This document shows, piece by piece, positions 1 through 5,812 of a stretch of DNA of 9,966 nucleotides; positions within the stretch are counted from its first letter, which is position 1, and every line of letters begins with the position of its first letter. A model generated the notes under the pieces. The model did not search any database and was not told where the DNA came from. It saw only the letters and a program-made list of their open reading frames with translations. Origin of the DNA: Verrucomicrobiota bacterium (GTDB lineage: Bacteria; Verrucomicrobiota; Verrucomicrobiia; Limisphaerales; JAEYXS01); NCBI GenBank assembly GCA_021156225.1, contig JAJNBN010000078.1, positions 1 to 9,966 of the forward strand, given 5' to 3'. A program made the position numbers and the translations under genes.

Positions 1-1
1 G

Positions 2-475
2 GGCTTGGCGAATGAATATTTCGTGGATGCCCAGCATACGCCGACGACATGTCCGAATGGTCCGCAGGTGTTAAACATCAGCCTGTGGCCCGGGGCGAAT
101 GATCCGCAACCGGTGACGCCGAGGGGGTCGGCTTCCTTCAAACCGCGGGATATGGAGCTGGCTCATCATGATGCCATCTGGATGTTCACGGACGTGCTGT
201 TCGGCACCAATCCGTATAATCCGGTGGTGTTCAACATCGACGGGCTGGCACCGATCCAAGGGCGCTTCCATCATTACAAAGGTTGCTTTTGGCTGGAATG
301 TCTCGTATCCAACTACGCGTTACATCTTAATTCGATCGTTCTTAGCGACCGCGAAATCGTGCCGCTGATGGATGGATTGGAATTAAAGATCGGCAATGTC
401 AGTTTCCGGGTGGAGATCGTAACCGAGGAAGTAATCACTGAAAACTCGCCGTCCGGCATCGAATTCAATCAATGA
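2..475 (+). CDS. Degenerate FHA-like domain protein (5' partial)
   Basis: The frame is open to the left edge, so the gene probably starts upstream; the first possible start inside the window is TTG at 5, and residues here are counted from it. Residues 64-137 align by eye with a whole forkhead-associated domain: an FG.NPYN strand in place of the usual GR-x-x-x-N, then FWLE, then a C-terminal stretch (PLMDGLELKIGNVSFRV, 120-136) that is typical of FHA. The phosphothreonine-binding positions look lost: the Arg after the first Gly is Thr68, the S-R-x-H motif reads as API.GRF (82-88), and the S-x-N-G-T loop reads SNYAL. It may therefore be a structural or protein-binding FHA fold rather than a phosphopeptide reader. 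The stop codon overlaps the next start (ATGA, 472-475), which suggests translational coupling with the FHA-cyclase gene. The FHA-like assignment is inference from pattern, and no other function is recognised. Confidence 0.72.
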   Translation, partial: GLANEYFVDAQHTPTTCPNGPQVLNISLWPGANDPQPVTPRGSASFKPRDMELAHHDAIWMFTDVLFGTNPYNPVVFNIDGLAPIQGRFHHYKGCFWLECLVSNYALHLNSIVLSDREIVPLMDGLELKIGNVSFRVEIVTEEVITENSPSGIEFNQ

Positions 476-1341
476 ACGCATGGCTTGAAACTCCGTTTGG
501 TGACCAGATACCGATCACGGGCAATTGCTCGATGGGGCGTGATCCGGGCAACAACCTGGTGCTCACGGGGCATCAGATCTCGCGACGGCACGCGATGATC
601 CACTTGCAATCGAACGAGGAGTATTGGCTGGTGGACCTGGGCAGCCGTAACGGAATCATGCGCAACGGTCATCGGGTGACGCAGCCGGTGGCATTGAAGA
701 ACGCGGACCGGTTGGAGGTCGGCGGTCAGGTGCTCATCTTCCGGCAGAAATTATCAGAGGCCAAGGAAGGTGAGATCACGAAGGACACGGCCACGGATGA
801 ACGCACGGTGGCGGGTCATAGCACCGCACCATTGTGGTTGCTGCTCGCGGACATCATGGACTTCACACCGTTGAGCCAGACGATGCCAGGTGATCAGTTG
901 GCGAAGCTGGTCGGGCATTGGATCTCGGAGTGCAAGCGCATCGTGGAAAGTCACGATGGCGAAGTGAATCAATATCTGGGGGATGGTTTCCTCGCCTACT
1001 GGCCTTCACCCGATACGAGCGCGCAGAAGATCACGGATACGATCAAGGACCTGAATAAGTTCCGCGCGGAGACGACGCTCTCCTTCCGCTTGGTGATGCA
1101 TAATGGACCGGTGACGATCGATTATTCCATCAGCGGCGGAAAGAACAGCCTCATCGGACCAGATGTGAACTTCACATTCCGCATGGAGAAGATCGCGGGC
1201 AAGCTGGGCGTGAGCTGTATGGCTACTGCGGGGGCGGCGGAGAAGTTGAAGCCGTGCGGTCAATTGACGCCGTTGGGGGAATTCGAGCTCACAGGGTTCG
1301 ACGGGAAGTTCCCGACGTTCAAGTTCGAGCCGAACGCGTGA
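472..1341 (+). CDS. FHA domain - class III adenylate/guanylate cyclase fusion
   Basis: A soluble 289-residue signalling protein with no membrane segment. Residues 15-92 form a canonical FHA domain with the GR.PGN strand (Arg23), the S-R-R-H motif (37-40) and GSRNG (57-61), so phosphothreonine binding should be intact. After a polar linker (about 93-118), residues 119-286 form a class III nucleotide cyclase domain that would make a cyclic nucleotide from ATP or GTP. Both metal Asp residues are present (Asp127 in LLADIMDFT and Asp171 in YLGDG), as are the transition-state Asn233 and Arg237 (DVNFTFR). The two substrate-selecting positions are not canonical: Gln167 stands where adenylyl cyclases have Lys, and Ser226 where they have Asp or Thr. 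ATP preference therefore cannot be assumed. The start overlaps the upstream stop by ATGA. The 3' end nearly meets the convergent cNMP-binding gene, with 10 bases between them. The family call is firm; the product nucleotide is open. Confidence 0.93.
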   Translation: MNAWLETPFGDQIPITGNCSMGRDPGNNLVLTGHQISRRHAMIHLQSNEEYWLVDLGSRNGIMRNGHRVTQPVALKNADRLEVGGQVLIFRQKLSEAKEGEITKDTATDERTVAGHSTAPLWLLLADIMDFTPLSQTMPGDQLAKLVGHWISECKRIVESHDGEVNQYLGDGFLAYWPSPDTSAQKITDTIKDLNKFRAETTLSFRLVMHNGPVTIDYSISGGKNSLIGPDVNFTFRMEKIAGKLGVSCMATAGAAEKLKPCGQLTPLGEFELTGFDGKFPTFKFEPNA

Positions 1342-1354
1342 TCGTCGGCGATCA
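1339..1354. repeat. Palindromic hairpin containing both convergent stop codons
   Basis: TGATCG (1339-1344), loop TCGG, CGATCA (1349-1354): a perfect 6-bp stem. Its outer bases are the TGA stop of the cyclase on the plus strand and the TGA stop of the cNMP-fold gene on the minus strand. Neither side has a clear T-run, so it is at best a weak bidirectional 3'-end structure. Confidence 0.4.
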
Positions 1355-1807
1355 GGCCGCGTGCAGTTTATCCATCGCGGCGAGGAGTCGCTGGTTGCAA
1401 GCACGGAGGTCTTTCGCCAACTGGCTGGCGCAACCCCAGAGCAAGCGGGTGTGAGCGGAGGGATTCGAGGACTGAAGTTTCTTCAGCACATCCGCCGAGA
1501 GCACGACCACGGAGGTTTCTCCGGCAGCCTGACAGGTGGCGGTGTGTTGTTCGGTAGCGAGAAAACCCACGAGGCCAAAGAACTCGCCCGGCCCGAGTGT
1601 TCGCACAATGGGAACCCGGCCACCTGCGCCGCTGGAGGAGATCGCCACACTGCCCGAGCAGATGCCGAAGATGGAGTGTTCGATACCCCGGCTCGATTCG
1701 CCCTCGCGAAAGAAGACATGACCGTTCGGAAATACCTGCGAGTTCGCCTTCAAACTGTCCCAGTCGGAGGGCTCGAGTGTTTCAAAGGGAAAAGGGTGGG
1801 TTTTCAC
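1352..1807 (-). CDS. Stand-alone cyclic-nucleotide-binding-fold protein
   Basis: A 151-residue protein starting at GTG (1807), four bases after the stop of the neighbouring gene upstream in transcription, so the two are almost certainly co-transcribed. Residues about 7-115 show the Crp/cNMP-binding beta-roll: a G-x-x-F-F-R-E-G-E turn (29-37), I-x-S-G-S-V-A-I-S (49-57), and a cassette beginning G-P-G-E-F-F-G (72-78). There is no DNA-binding helix-turn-helix; the chain ends in a helical tail (about 117-150). In the phosphate-binding cassette the usual Glu of F-G-E is Leu79, and the Arg of R-T-A-T is His88. Classical cAMP binding is therefore doubtful, and it may bind another ligand or act as a structural partner. 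The gene converges on the cyclase gene. Fold assignment is good; ligand and partner are unknown. Confidence 0.85.
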   Translation of the reverse strand: MKTHPFPFETLEPSDWDSLKANSQVFPNGHVFFREGESSRGIEHSIFGICSGSVAISSSGAGGRVPIVRTLGPGEFFGLVGFLATEQHTATCQAAGETSVVVLSADVLKKLQSSNPSAHTRLLWGCASQLAKDLRACNQRLLAAMDKLHAA

Positions 1808-1811
1808 AGAA

Positions 1812-2345
1812 TTAATCTTTGTGAAGGCCGAAGAAACGGGTGAAGAGGCCGTCCACCTCCGCCTTCTTCACGGCGGGCGGGGCACTCAGCAGCGCGGTGT
1901 TGCGCTCGAACTTCACGAGGCTGTCGCTGGTGCGATGGAGACGGGAGGCGAGGTCGCTCATCAGAGTGCTGATCAGCGTGGCGGCACCTGTGGGATCTTT
2001 CTGGATAAACTCTTTCAGCGAATCGTGACTGAACTCCAAAACGGCCGCCTGGCCCAAGACGCTGACGGTGGCGGTGGCCGGCCCGGGATCGAGAAGGCAG
2101 ACTTCGCCCACCCAATCGCCACGACGCATGGTAGGTATCTGCACGGCGGAGTTGCCTTGCTTCACCGAGACCCGCAAGACACCGCTGTGCAGCACATACA
2201 ACGAGCGGGAAACTTTGCCGGCCTCACAGACGGGGGCCTCGTGACCCAACTCGACGAGGCAAAAAAGATAGCCCAACTGACGTAATGATTCCGGGCTCAG
2301 TCCTACACCCAGCTTGGAAAGAGTTTTATTGGTATCAGTATCCAT
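1812..2345 (-). CDS. Second stand-alone cyclic-nucleotide-binding-fold protein
   Basis: Read from ATG at 2345 the protein has 177 residues; ATG at 2381 (189 residues) is an equally possible start, and neither has a strong ribosome-binding site. The open frame runs on to 2627, but that longer form would cross a terminator hairpin and the end of another gene, so it is rejected. Residues about 17-125 form a cNMP-binding beta-roll: C-E-A-G-K-V-S-R-S-L-Y-V-L-H-S-G-V (40-56), then R-R-G-D-W-V-G-E-V-C-L-L-D-P-G-P (74-89). The cassette keeps the ribose-binding Glu81, but the phosphate-binding Arg is Ala90. A helical tail (about 120-150) and a short C-terminal extension follow; there is no helix-turn-helix. 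Within 4 bases comes a second CNB-fold gene, so the pair forms an operon pointing at the cyclase. It is likely a signalling or scaffold protein, ligand unknown. Confidence 0.85.
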   Translation of the reverse strand: MDTDTNKTLSKLGVGLSPESLRQLGYLFCLVELGHEAPVCEAGKVSRSLYVLHSGVLRVSVKQGNSAVQIPTMRRGDWVGEVCLLDPGPATATVSVLGQAAVLEFSHDSLKEFIQKDPTGAATLISTLMSDLASRLHRTSDSLVKFERNTALLSAPPAVKKAEVDGLFTRFFGLHKD

Positions 2346-2465
2346 CCGCTTGTCCCATGGGTCGTACAGCCCTGCGCCCATACTTTTGGCAATCGCCGCT
2401 AGTTGTAAATGATTTTCCGGCGAATGTGTGAAAGATCTAATCCCTCGGAAGTGGAAAACAAAAAG

Positions 2466-2498
2466 AGCGAAGCGGAAAGTTAACTTTCCCGCTTCGCT
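2466..2498 (-). terminator. Intrinsic terminator after the DUF1328-DUF3185 pair
   Basis: The arms 2466-2479 and 2484-2498 pair as a 14-bp stem with one bulged base and a TTAA loop. Read on the minus strand, the stem runs straight into CTTTTTGTTTTCC, a good U-tract. It lies about 50 bases past the DUF3185 stop and before the cNMP-fold gene, separating the two transcription units. Confidence 0.85.
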
Positions 2499-2548
2499 TG
2501 AAACTGTGGCTGCAAGCCGGACCGGTTCGAGGCCGGTTGAATCGTGAC

Positions 2549-2758
2549 TTACGATTTCAGCGAGCGCCCGCTCATGGTCATGAAGCCGCCCACAATGGCG
2601 GCTACAATGCCGCCCACGAGCATCCACATGGACTTGTCGGTGGGGTTACCGGTGAAGGCACGCGAGACATCGGAGCTGAAAGAGTCGGACGCTTGCAGAC
2701 CGAACACGATCAATATCGCGCCACCTACCAGCAGGGCTATTCCTAGGTACTTGTTCAT
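2549..2758 (-). CDS. DUF3185 family small membrane protein
   Basis: A 69-residue protein with two membrane helices (about 4-21 and 45-64). Between them lies a short polar loop with the motif DSFSSDVSRAFTGNPTDK, which is the family hallmark I recognise; the second helix starts MWMLVGGIVAAIVGG. The length is normal for DUF3185. The biochemical role of this family is unknown; members often sit near stress or osmotic-response genes. The start is supported by a GAAAGG ribosome-binding site at 2765-2770, six bases upstream. The gene follows the DUF1328 gene by 57 bases in the same direction, shares a near-identical translation leader with it, and is followed by a strong terminator. Confidence 0.9.
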   Translation of the reverse strand: MNKYLGIALLVGGAILIVFGLQASDSFSSDVSRAFTGNPTDKSMWMLVGGIVAAIVGGFMTMSGRSLKS

Positions 2759-2764
2759 ATATTG

Positions 2765-2770
2765 CCTTTC
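2765..2770 (-). promoter_or_regulatory. Shine-Dalgarno site of the DUF3185 gene
   Basis: GAAAGG on the minus strand, six bases before the ATG at 2758. It fixes the start and sits in a leader that is repeated upstream of the DUF1328 gene. Confidence 0.75.
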
Positions 2771-2815
2771 ATTCGGGTCAGTTGATACCGGGAGTTCAGG
2801 GAGAACTCGTCTTGT

Positions 2816-2977
2816 TTAGACTCGCCGTTGGCCACTGATCAGTGCGACCAGGAAGAAAACGATGAAGACCAAAAACAGTATTTTGGCGATGCCTGCGGCC
2901 GCACCAGCAAGACCAGTGAAGCCCAAAACCGCCGCAATCAGGGCGATGACCAGGAAGGTTAGTGTCCAGCTTAACAT
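2816..2977 (-). CDS. DUF1328 family small membrane protein (YtjA-like)
   Basis: A 53-residue protein read directly from the minus strand. It begins MLSWTLTFLVIALIAAVLGF, continues TGLAGAAAGIAKILF (21-35) and ends in a short basic tail, SGQRRV. This is the standard DUF1328 pattern: two hydrophobic helices with a small Gly/Ala-rich turn and the A-K-I-L-F motif. The length matches the family (about 50-60 residues). It should sit in the inner membrane; its function is not established. A GAAAGG site at 2984-2989 supports the ATG at 2977. It is the first gene of a likely two-gene unit with DUF3185 downstream. Confidence 0.92.
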   Translation of the reverse strand: MLSWTLTFLVIALIAAVLGFTGLAGAAAGIAKILFLVFIVFFLVALISGQRRV

Positions 2978-2983
2978 ATAGTG

Positions 2984-2989
2984 CCTTTC
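2984..2989 (-). promoter_or_regulatory. Shine-Dalgarno site of the DUF1328 gene
   Basis: GAAAGG on the minus strand, six bases before the ATG at 2977, in the same relative position and context as the site of the DUF3185 gene. Confidence 0.75.
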
Positions 2990-3189
2990 ATTTGTAGTTG
3001 ATTAGGTTGCATCTACCTCATGTATAAGCGTTGACTGGGCCAACCCCTCGGTGGGCTGTGATTAGGGGCGTAATTATTTAATAATAAGCAGGTTATGTGC
3101 TTTGTGGACGCCGCCCGTTGCTGAGGCAGTATGCAGTTGGGCAAAGCGAGCTGTTGCGTTTTGCCTGAAAAAAGAGAAGGGATTGAGGG
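2990..3189. other. Intergenic region between the AI-2E-type gene and DUF1328
   Basis: About 200 bases without a supportable gene. It should hold the promoter of the DUF1328-DUF3185 unit: on the minus strand a TTATACAT stretch (about 3018-3025) could be a -10 box, but I cannot pair it with a good -35. A run of A at 3169-3174 gives a U-tract just after the AI-2E-type stop on the minus strand, with no clear hairpin before it. The weak inverted repeat GGCAAAGCG / CGTTTTGCC (about 3140-3166) is the only structure seen. Confidence 0.3.
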
Positions 3190-5028
3190 TCAGGAAGCGG
3201 GTGCAAGCACGATAGGCTCAGGCGCTTGTAAGGGTTCGCGTACGGGAGGGGCACCACAAAGGCTGAGCAACTGGGTTCTCGTCTCCGAAAACGAGTGGCT
3301 GATGAGAGTGACACTGTCGGGTTCCGGCAACCCCTTGGGCGGCGTCACTGCACCCCATGACCCGACCACGAGAGGCATTTGTGGCGAGTGCTGGCGCAGT
3401 TGCGGAAAGAAGCTGCCAGCCGGGAAAGTTTCATCGTCGGCGAGCCGTCCGAAACAAACCACTGTGGGTTTCAGAGCGGCGATCTCGGCCATTTTTTGCC
3501 GGTCATCCAAATCTGCGGAAAGAACGGGCATGAAAATACCATCCGCTTTCAGCAGATCGGCCAACAGCAGAAGCGCCATTTCATCCGTAGCATCAGTCGA
3601 GGGACATCCAACTACTGAAGGATGGGTGGCAGCGGTGTTCAAAGGCCTATCCTGATCCGTTGCCTTGATGCGGTTCTCCTCCAATAGCAGGCGGAGCATT
3701 TCAAAGGCCTTTTTCTGCGCCTGAATCGACAACTTTCCATTGATCCGGTCATAGCGGCAATCCGACAGCACGGCCAGCAGCAGACTTTCAAACAACTCCG
3801 TGCGCGAATGGGTTTTCAGGTAGTCTTTCACGAGGGCGTACGCCTCATCATGGTTCTGCGCGACCAGCCGTTGATAGAGCGCTTGATGCGGTGTCAGCGC
3901 GGCTTTGCTATCCAGCATGAGCGCGATGAATTTCAGCTCCGGAACGCTCTTGCAGATCACCACGAAGCAGACCGTCAGCGGGGCGGCGAGCACCAGTCCC
4001 AGCGGACCCCAGAGCCACGTCCAAAATGCCATCATGACCAGCAGCGCCACTTCCGAAACGCCGATTCCCTGGCCGTAAATCACCGGTTCCAAAACCATGT
4101 TGTTTATCAGCTCCCAACCCAAGATGAGACTAATCACGATCAGCGGCAGAGCCCAACTGTTGAACACGGCCAGACTCATCAAAGTCGGTGCGATGGCGCC
4201 CATGATGGGGCCTGCGTAAGGAATGAAGCGCGCAATGCCCGCCAGAAAACCCCACAGCATGGCATACGGCAGGCCGATCAGAGAAAGGCCTGCGGCGATG
4301 CCGACGCCGAAAATGGCATTCAACATGCATTGACGGACCAAGTAGCGGCTCACCTTCTGGCTGACCTCCTCGATCGCCTTGGTCGTATCCACCAGACGGT
4401 TGCGTCCCGCCAGATGCAGCAAGCGATCGCGTAAATCCTCCCGGCGCAAAAGCATAAAGACCACCAATACGACCACTAGGCCGGCTGAACCCAGTTGCTC
4501 CAAGAGGGAATCCAAGATCGGATCCTCTTGTGCCACGGTGGTTTTCTCCTGCACCACTACGGGCGCATTGGTCGCGCCTCCGGCCAGATTGGTATTCTGA
4601 ATCCCGCTGGGGGCATCGTTCTGTTTCAGCTCATCCACGATCTCCTTGGCGATATCTTTCACCTTCGTGAGCGACTCGCTTTTGCTGGCGCTGCGGATAT
4701 CAGAAATCTTTTCCCGGATATTTTCGCGGTAGGCGGGCAACTCGTTGGCCAGACTTTTTAATTCCACCACGATGATCGTGCCAATGGTGCTCAAAACGGC
4801 AAAGGCCAACACCACCGTAAGGATCACGGAGAGCACATGCCCCAGCCCCCACCGGCGCAGGCAATTGACCACGGGGGAGAGGATGAAGGTGAGCAGAATT
4901 GCCAGCGCAATGGGGATCAAGACCTCACGACCAAAATAAAGAATTCCGATCACCAACGTCCCGCAGGCGAGAAAGAGAAATGTCGAGATACCGCGGGCAC
5001 GTCTAGTTTTAGGTTTGATCGAATTCAT
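3190..5028 (-). CDS. AI-2E family transporter-like membrane protein with C-terminal B12-like domain
   Basis: A 612-residue protein from ATG at 5028; a TTG four codons earlier is less likely. Residues 13-370 are the AI-2E (PF01594) membrane domain: early helices (about 15-58, with the FILSPVVNCLRR turn), helix 68-90, a long soluble loop (91-180), then TM segments from about 182 to 360. The loop carries a low-complexity insert rich in N, A and V. The family signatures present are ARFIPYAGPIMGAIAP (266-281) and LEPVIYGQGIGVSEVALL (313-330). The family includes autoinducer-2 exporters and Na+/H+ antiporter-like members, so the substrate is not predictable. Residues about 376-455 are helical, and 468-592 resemble a B12-binding Rossmann fold (VVGCPSTDATDEMA), but the cobalamin-ligating His of D-x-H-x-x-G is absent (D-A-T-D-E-M). 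Such C-terminal additions occur in a long subgroup of the family. The gene lies just downstream of the csbD terminator. Confidence 0.88.
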   Translation of the reverse strand: MNSIKPKTRRARGISTFLFLACGTLVIGILYFGREVLIPIALAILLTFILSPVVNCLRRWGLGHVLSVILTVVLAFAVLSTIGTIIVVELKSLANELPAYRENIREKISDIRSASKSESLTKVKDIAKEIVDELKQNDAPSGIQNTNLAGGATNAPVVVQEKTTVAQEDPILDSLLEQLGSAGLVVVLVVFMLLRREDLRDRLLHLAGRNRLVDTTKAIEEVSQKVSRYLVRQCMLNAIFGVGIAAGLSLIGLPYAMLWGFLAGIARFIPYAGPIMGAIAPTLMSLAVFNSWALPLIVISLILGWELINNMVLEPVIYGQGIGVSEVALLVMMAFWTWLWGPLGLVLAAPLTVCFVVICKSVPELKFIALMLDSKAALTPHQALYQRLVAQNHDEAYALVKDYLKTHSRTELFESLLLAVLSDCRYDRINGKLSIQAQKKAFEMLRLLLEENRIKATDQDRPLNTAATHPSVVGCPSTDATDEMALLLLADLLKADGIFMPVLSADLDDRQKMAEIAALKPTVVCFGRLADDETFPAGSFFPQLRQHSPQMPLVVGSWGAVTPPKGLPEPDSVTLISHSFSETRTQLLSLCGAPPVREPLQAPEPIVLAPAS

Positions 5029-5047
5029 AATCCCGCTCAACGAATGG

Positions 5048-5091
5048 AAAAAAGGCCAGACTGGAGCCGTTGCTTGGCAACGGCTCCAGTC
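5048..5091 (-). terminator. Intrinsic terminator after the csbD-like gene
   Basis: A perfect 15-bp inverted repeat (5059-5073 with 5077-5091) with a 3-base loop. On the minus strand it is followed after five bases by TTTTTT (5053-5048). It begins 24 bases past the csbD stop. The U-tract ends only 19 bases before the ATG of the AI-2E-type gene, so it may also attenuate readthrough into that gene. Confidence 0.85.
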
Positions 5092-5115
5092 AGACCCATG
5101 TGCTAACGAGTCGGT

Positions 5116-5328
5116 TCAATACCGACGTGCGTTACTGGAATCACATGCCTCATCAATGGCTTCGCGGACCTTGTCCTCAGTTTCACCGGTCCGTTTCTGG
5201 ATCCGGCCCACGAGTTCTTCTTCTTTGCCTTCGACAAAACGCAGATCATCGTCGGTGAGCTTAGCCCACTTTTGCTTCAGCCGTCCTTTAATAATGTTCC
5301 AGTTACCTTTCATGACTAATGTGCTCAT
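5116..5328 (-). CDS. CsbD family general stress protein
   Basis: A 70-residue hydrophilic protein from ATG at 5328. Residues 6-50 carry the CsbD pattern: KGNWNIIKGRLKQKWAKLTDDDL, then FVEGKEEELVGRIQKRTGET. The C-terminal tail (about 58-70, EACDSSNARRY) is not conserved. CsbD-type proteins are small, abundant, sigma-B or general-stress induced, and of unknown biochemical role. The open frame extends to 5430, but the added N-terminus is arginine- and glutamine-rich and unlike the family. The chosen ATG has no good ribosome-binding site; ATG at 5313 (MKGNWN) would also give a complete domain. It is the first gene of the minus-strand block and is divergent from the stress-protein gene at 5813. 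Confidence 0.88.
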   Translation of the reverse strand: MSTLVMKGNWNIIKGRLKQKWAKLTDDDLRFVEGKEEELVGRIQKRTGETEDKVREAIDEACDSSNARRY

Positions 5329-5812
5329 TTGTTTTAAGGAGTTAAGGGTTGTCTTGCTTTGGTTTAGTTGGCGTCTCCCACATTGGGAACGACCGTCATG
5401 TTTCCTATCAAGGCGCAGGTTAAGTGCCATCAGCCGTGAGCCTTATGTATTGCCTTGGAAGTGAATGGGTTGTGCTTTAAGCCGCTCAGTTAAAGGGGGC
5501 CATATTTGTTGCGCTATGCATGGCTTGTGACCGCTTTTTGCAGGTTATGGGCTGAGCAGCTCATTTGGTGATTGAGGGAGGCTCAATCTGCCATTCTTGG
5601 GTCGGAACAAATAAACGTAAGATTCTTCGCCAGAGTGCGTTGGTCGCTTTTCATGCGTCTTGCAATGCCGCTAAATGCAAGGCGTGCAGAATGCGTGTTA
5701 TCCGCCGCTTTTCAGCTCCTTTAAATTGGCGTAAGGCATTGCAGCTAAGTATCTTAAAATATCTGCTGAAATAGGTATGATTCCCGCTGATCAGAAGTGA
5801 CTTCAAAGTTTG
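5329..5812. other. Long divergent intergenic region
   Basis: These 484 bases separate csbD (minus) from the YflT/17M-like gene (plus) and must hold both promoters. I see no convincing gene: the longest open frame (5565-5774, plus) has a random-looking composition, no family resemblance and no ribosome-binding site. Features seen are a 9-bp inverted repeat TGCAATGCC (5661-5669) / GGCATTGCA (5735-5743), and three similar CGCTTTT-containing words near 5532, 5646 and 5706. There is also a weak promoter candidate at 5754-5781. A small RNA cannot be excluded. Confidence 0.4.
5754..5781 (+). promoter_or_regulatory. Possible promoter of the YflT/17M-like gene
   Basis: TTAAAA (5754-5759) and TATGAT (5776-5781) are 16 bases apart, a fair -10 with a weak -35, ending 31 bases before the ATG at 5813. 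This is by eye only, and an alternative sigma factor may be used instead. Confidence 0.25.

Noticed and set aside
1361..1843. 160-residue plus-strand open frame
   Set aside because: It is antisense to the cNMP-fold genes and has no family resemblance or ribosome-binding site.
2346..2627. N-terminal extension of the second cNMP-fold protein
   Set aside because: It would run through an intrinsic terminator and into the 3' end of the DUF3185 gene. The family fold starts after the ATG at 2345.
3808..4434. 208-residue plus-strand open frame
   Set aside because: It is antisense to the AI-2E-type gene and unusually rich in His, Gln and Arg, as expected of a shadow frame.
5329..5430. N-terminal extension of the CsbD-like protein
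   Set aside because: CsbD proteins begin close to the K-G-x-W-x-x-x-K-G motif. The added residues are basic, unlike the family.
5726..5742. Sigma-54-like promoter (TTGGCG and TTGC)
   Set aside because: The spacing between GG and GC is 11 bases rather than the strict 10, and only part of the consensus matches.
5565..5774. 69-residue plus-strand open frame in the divergent intergenic region
   Set aside because: No ribosome-binding site, no family pattern and a random-looking composition.
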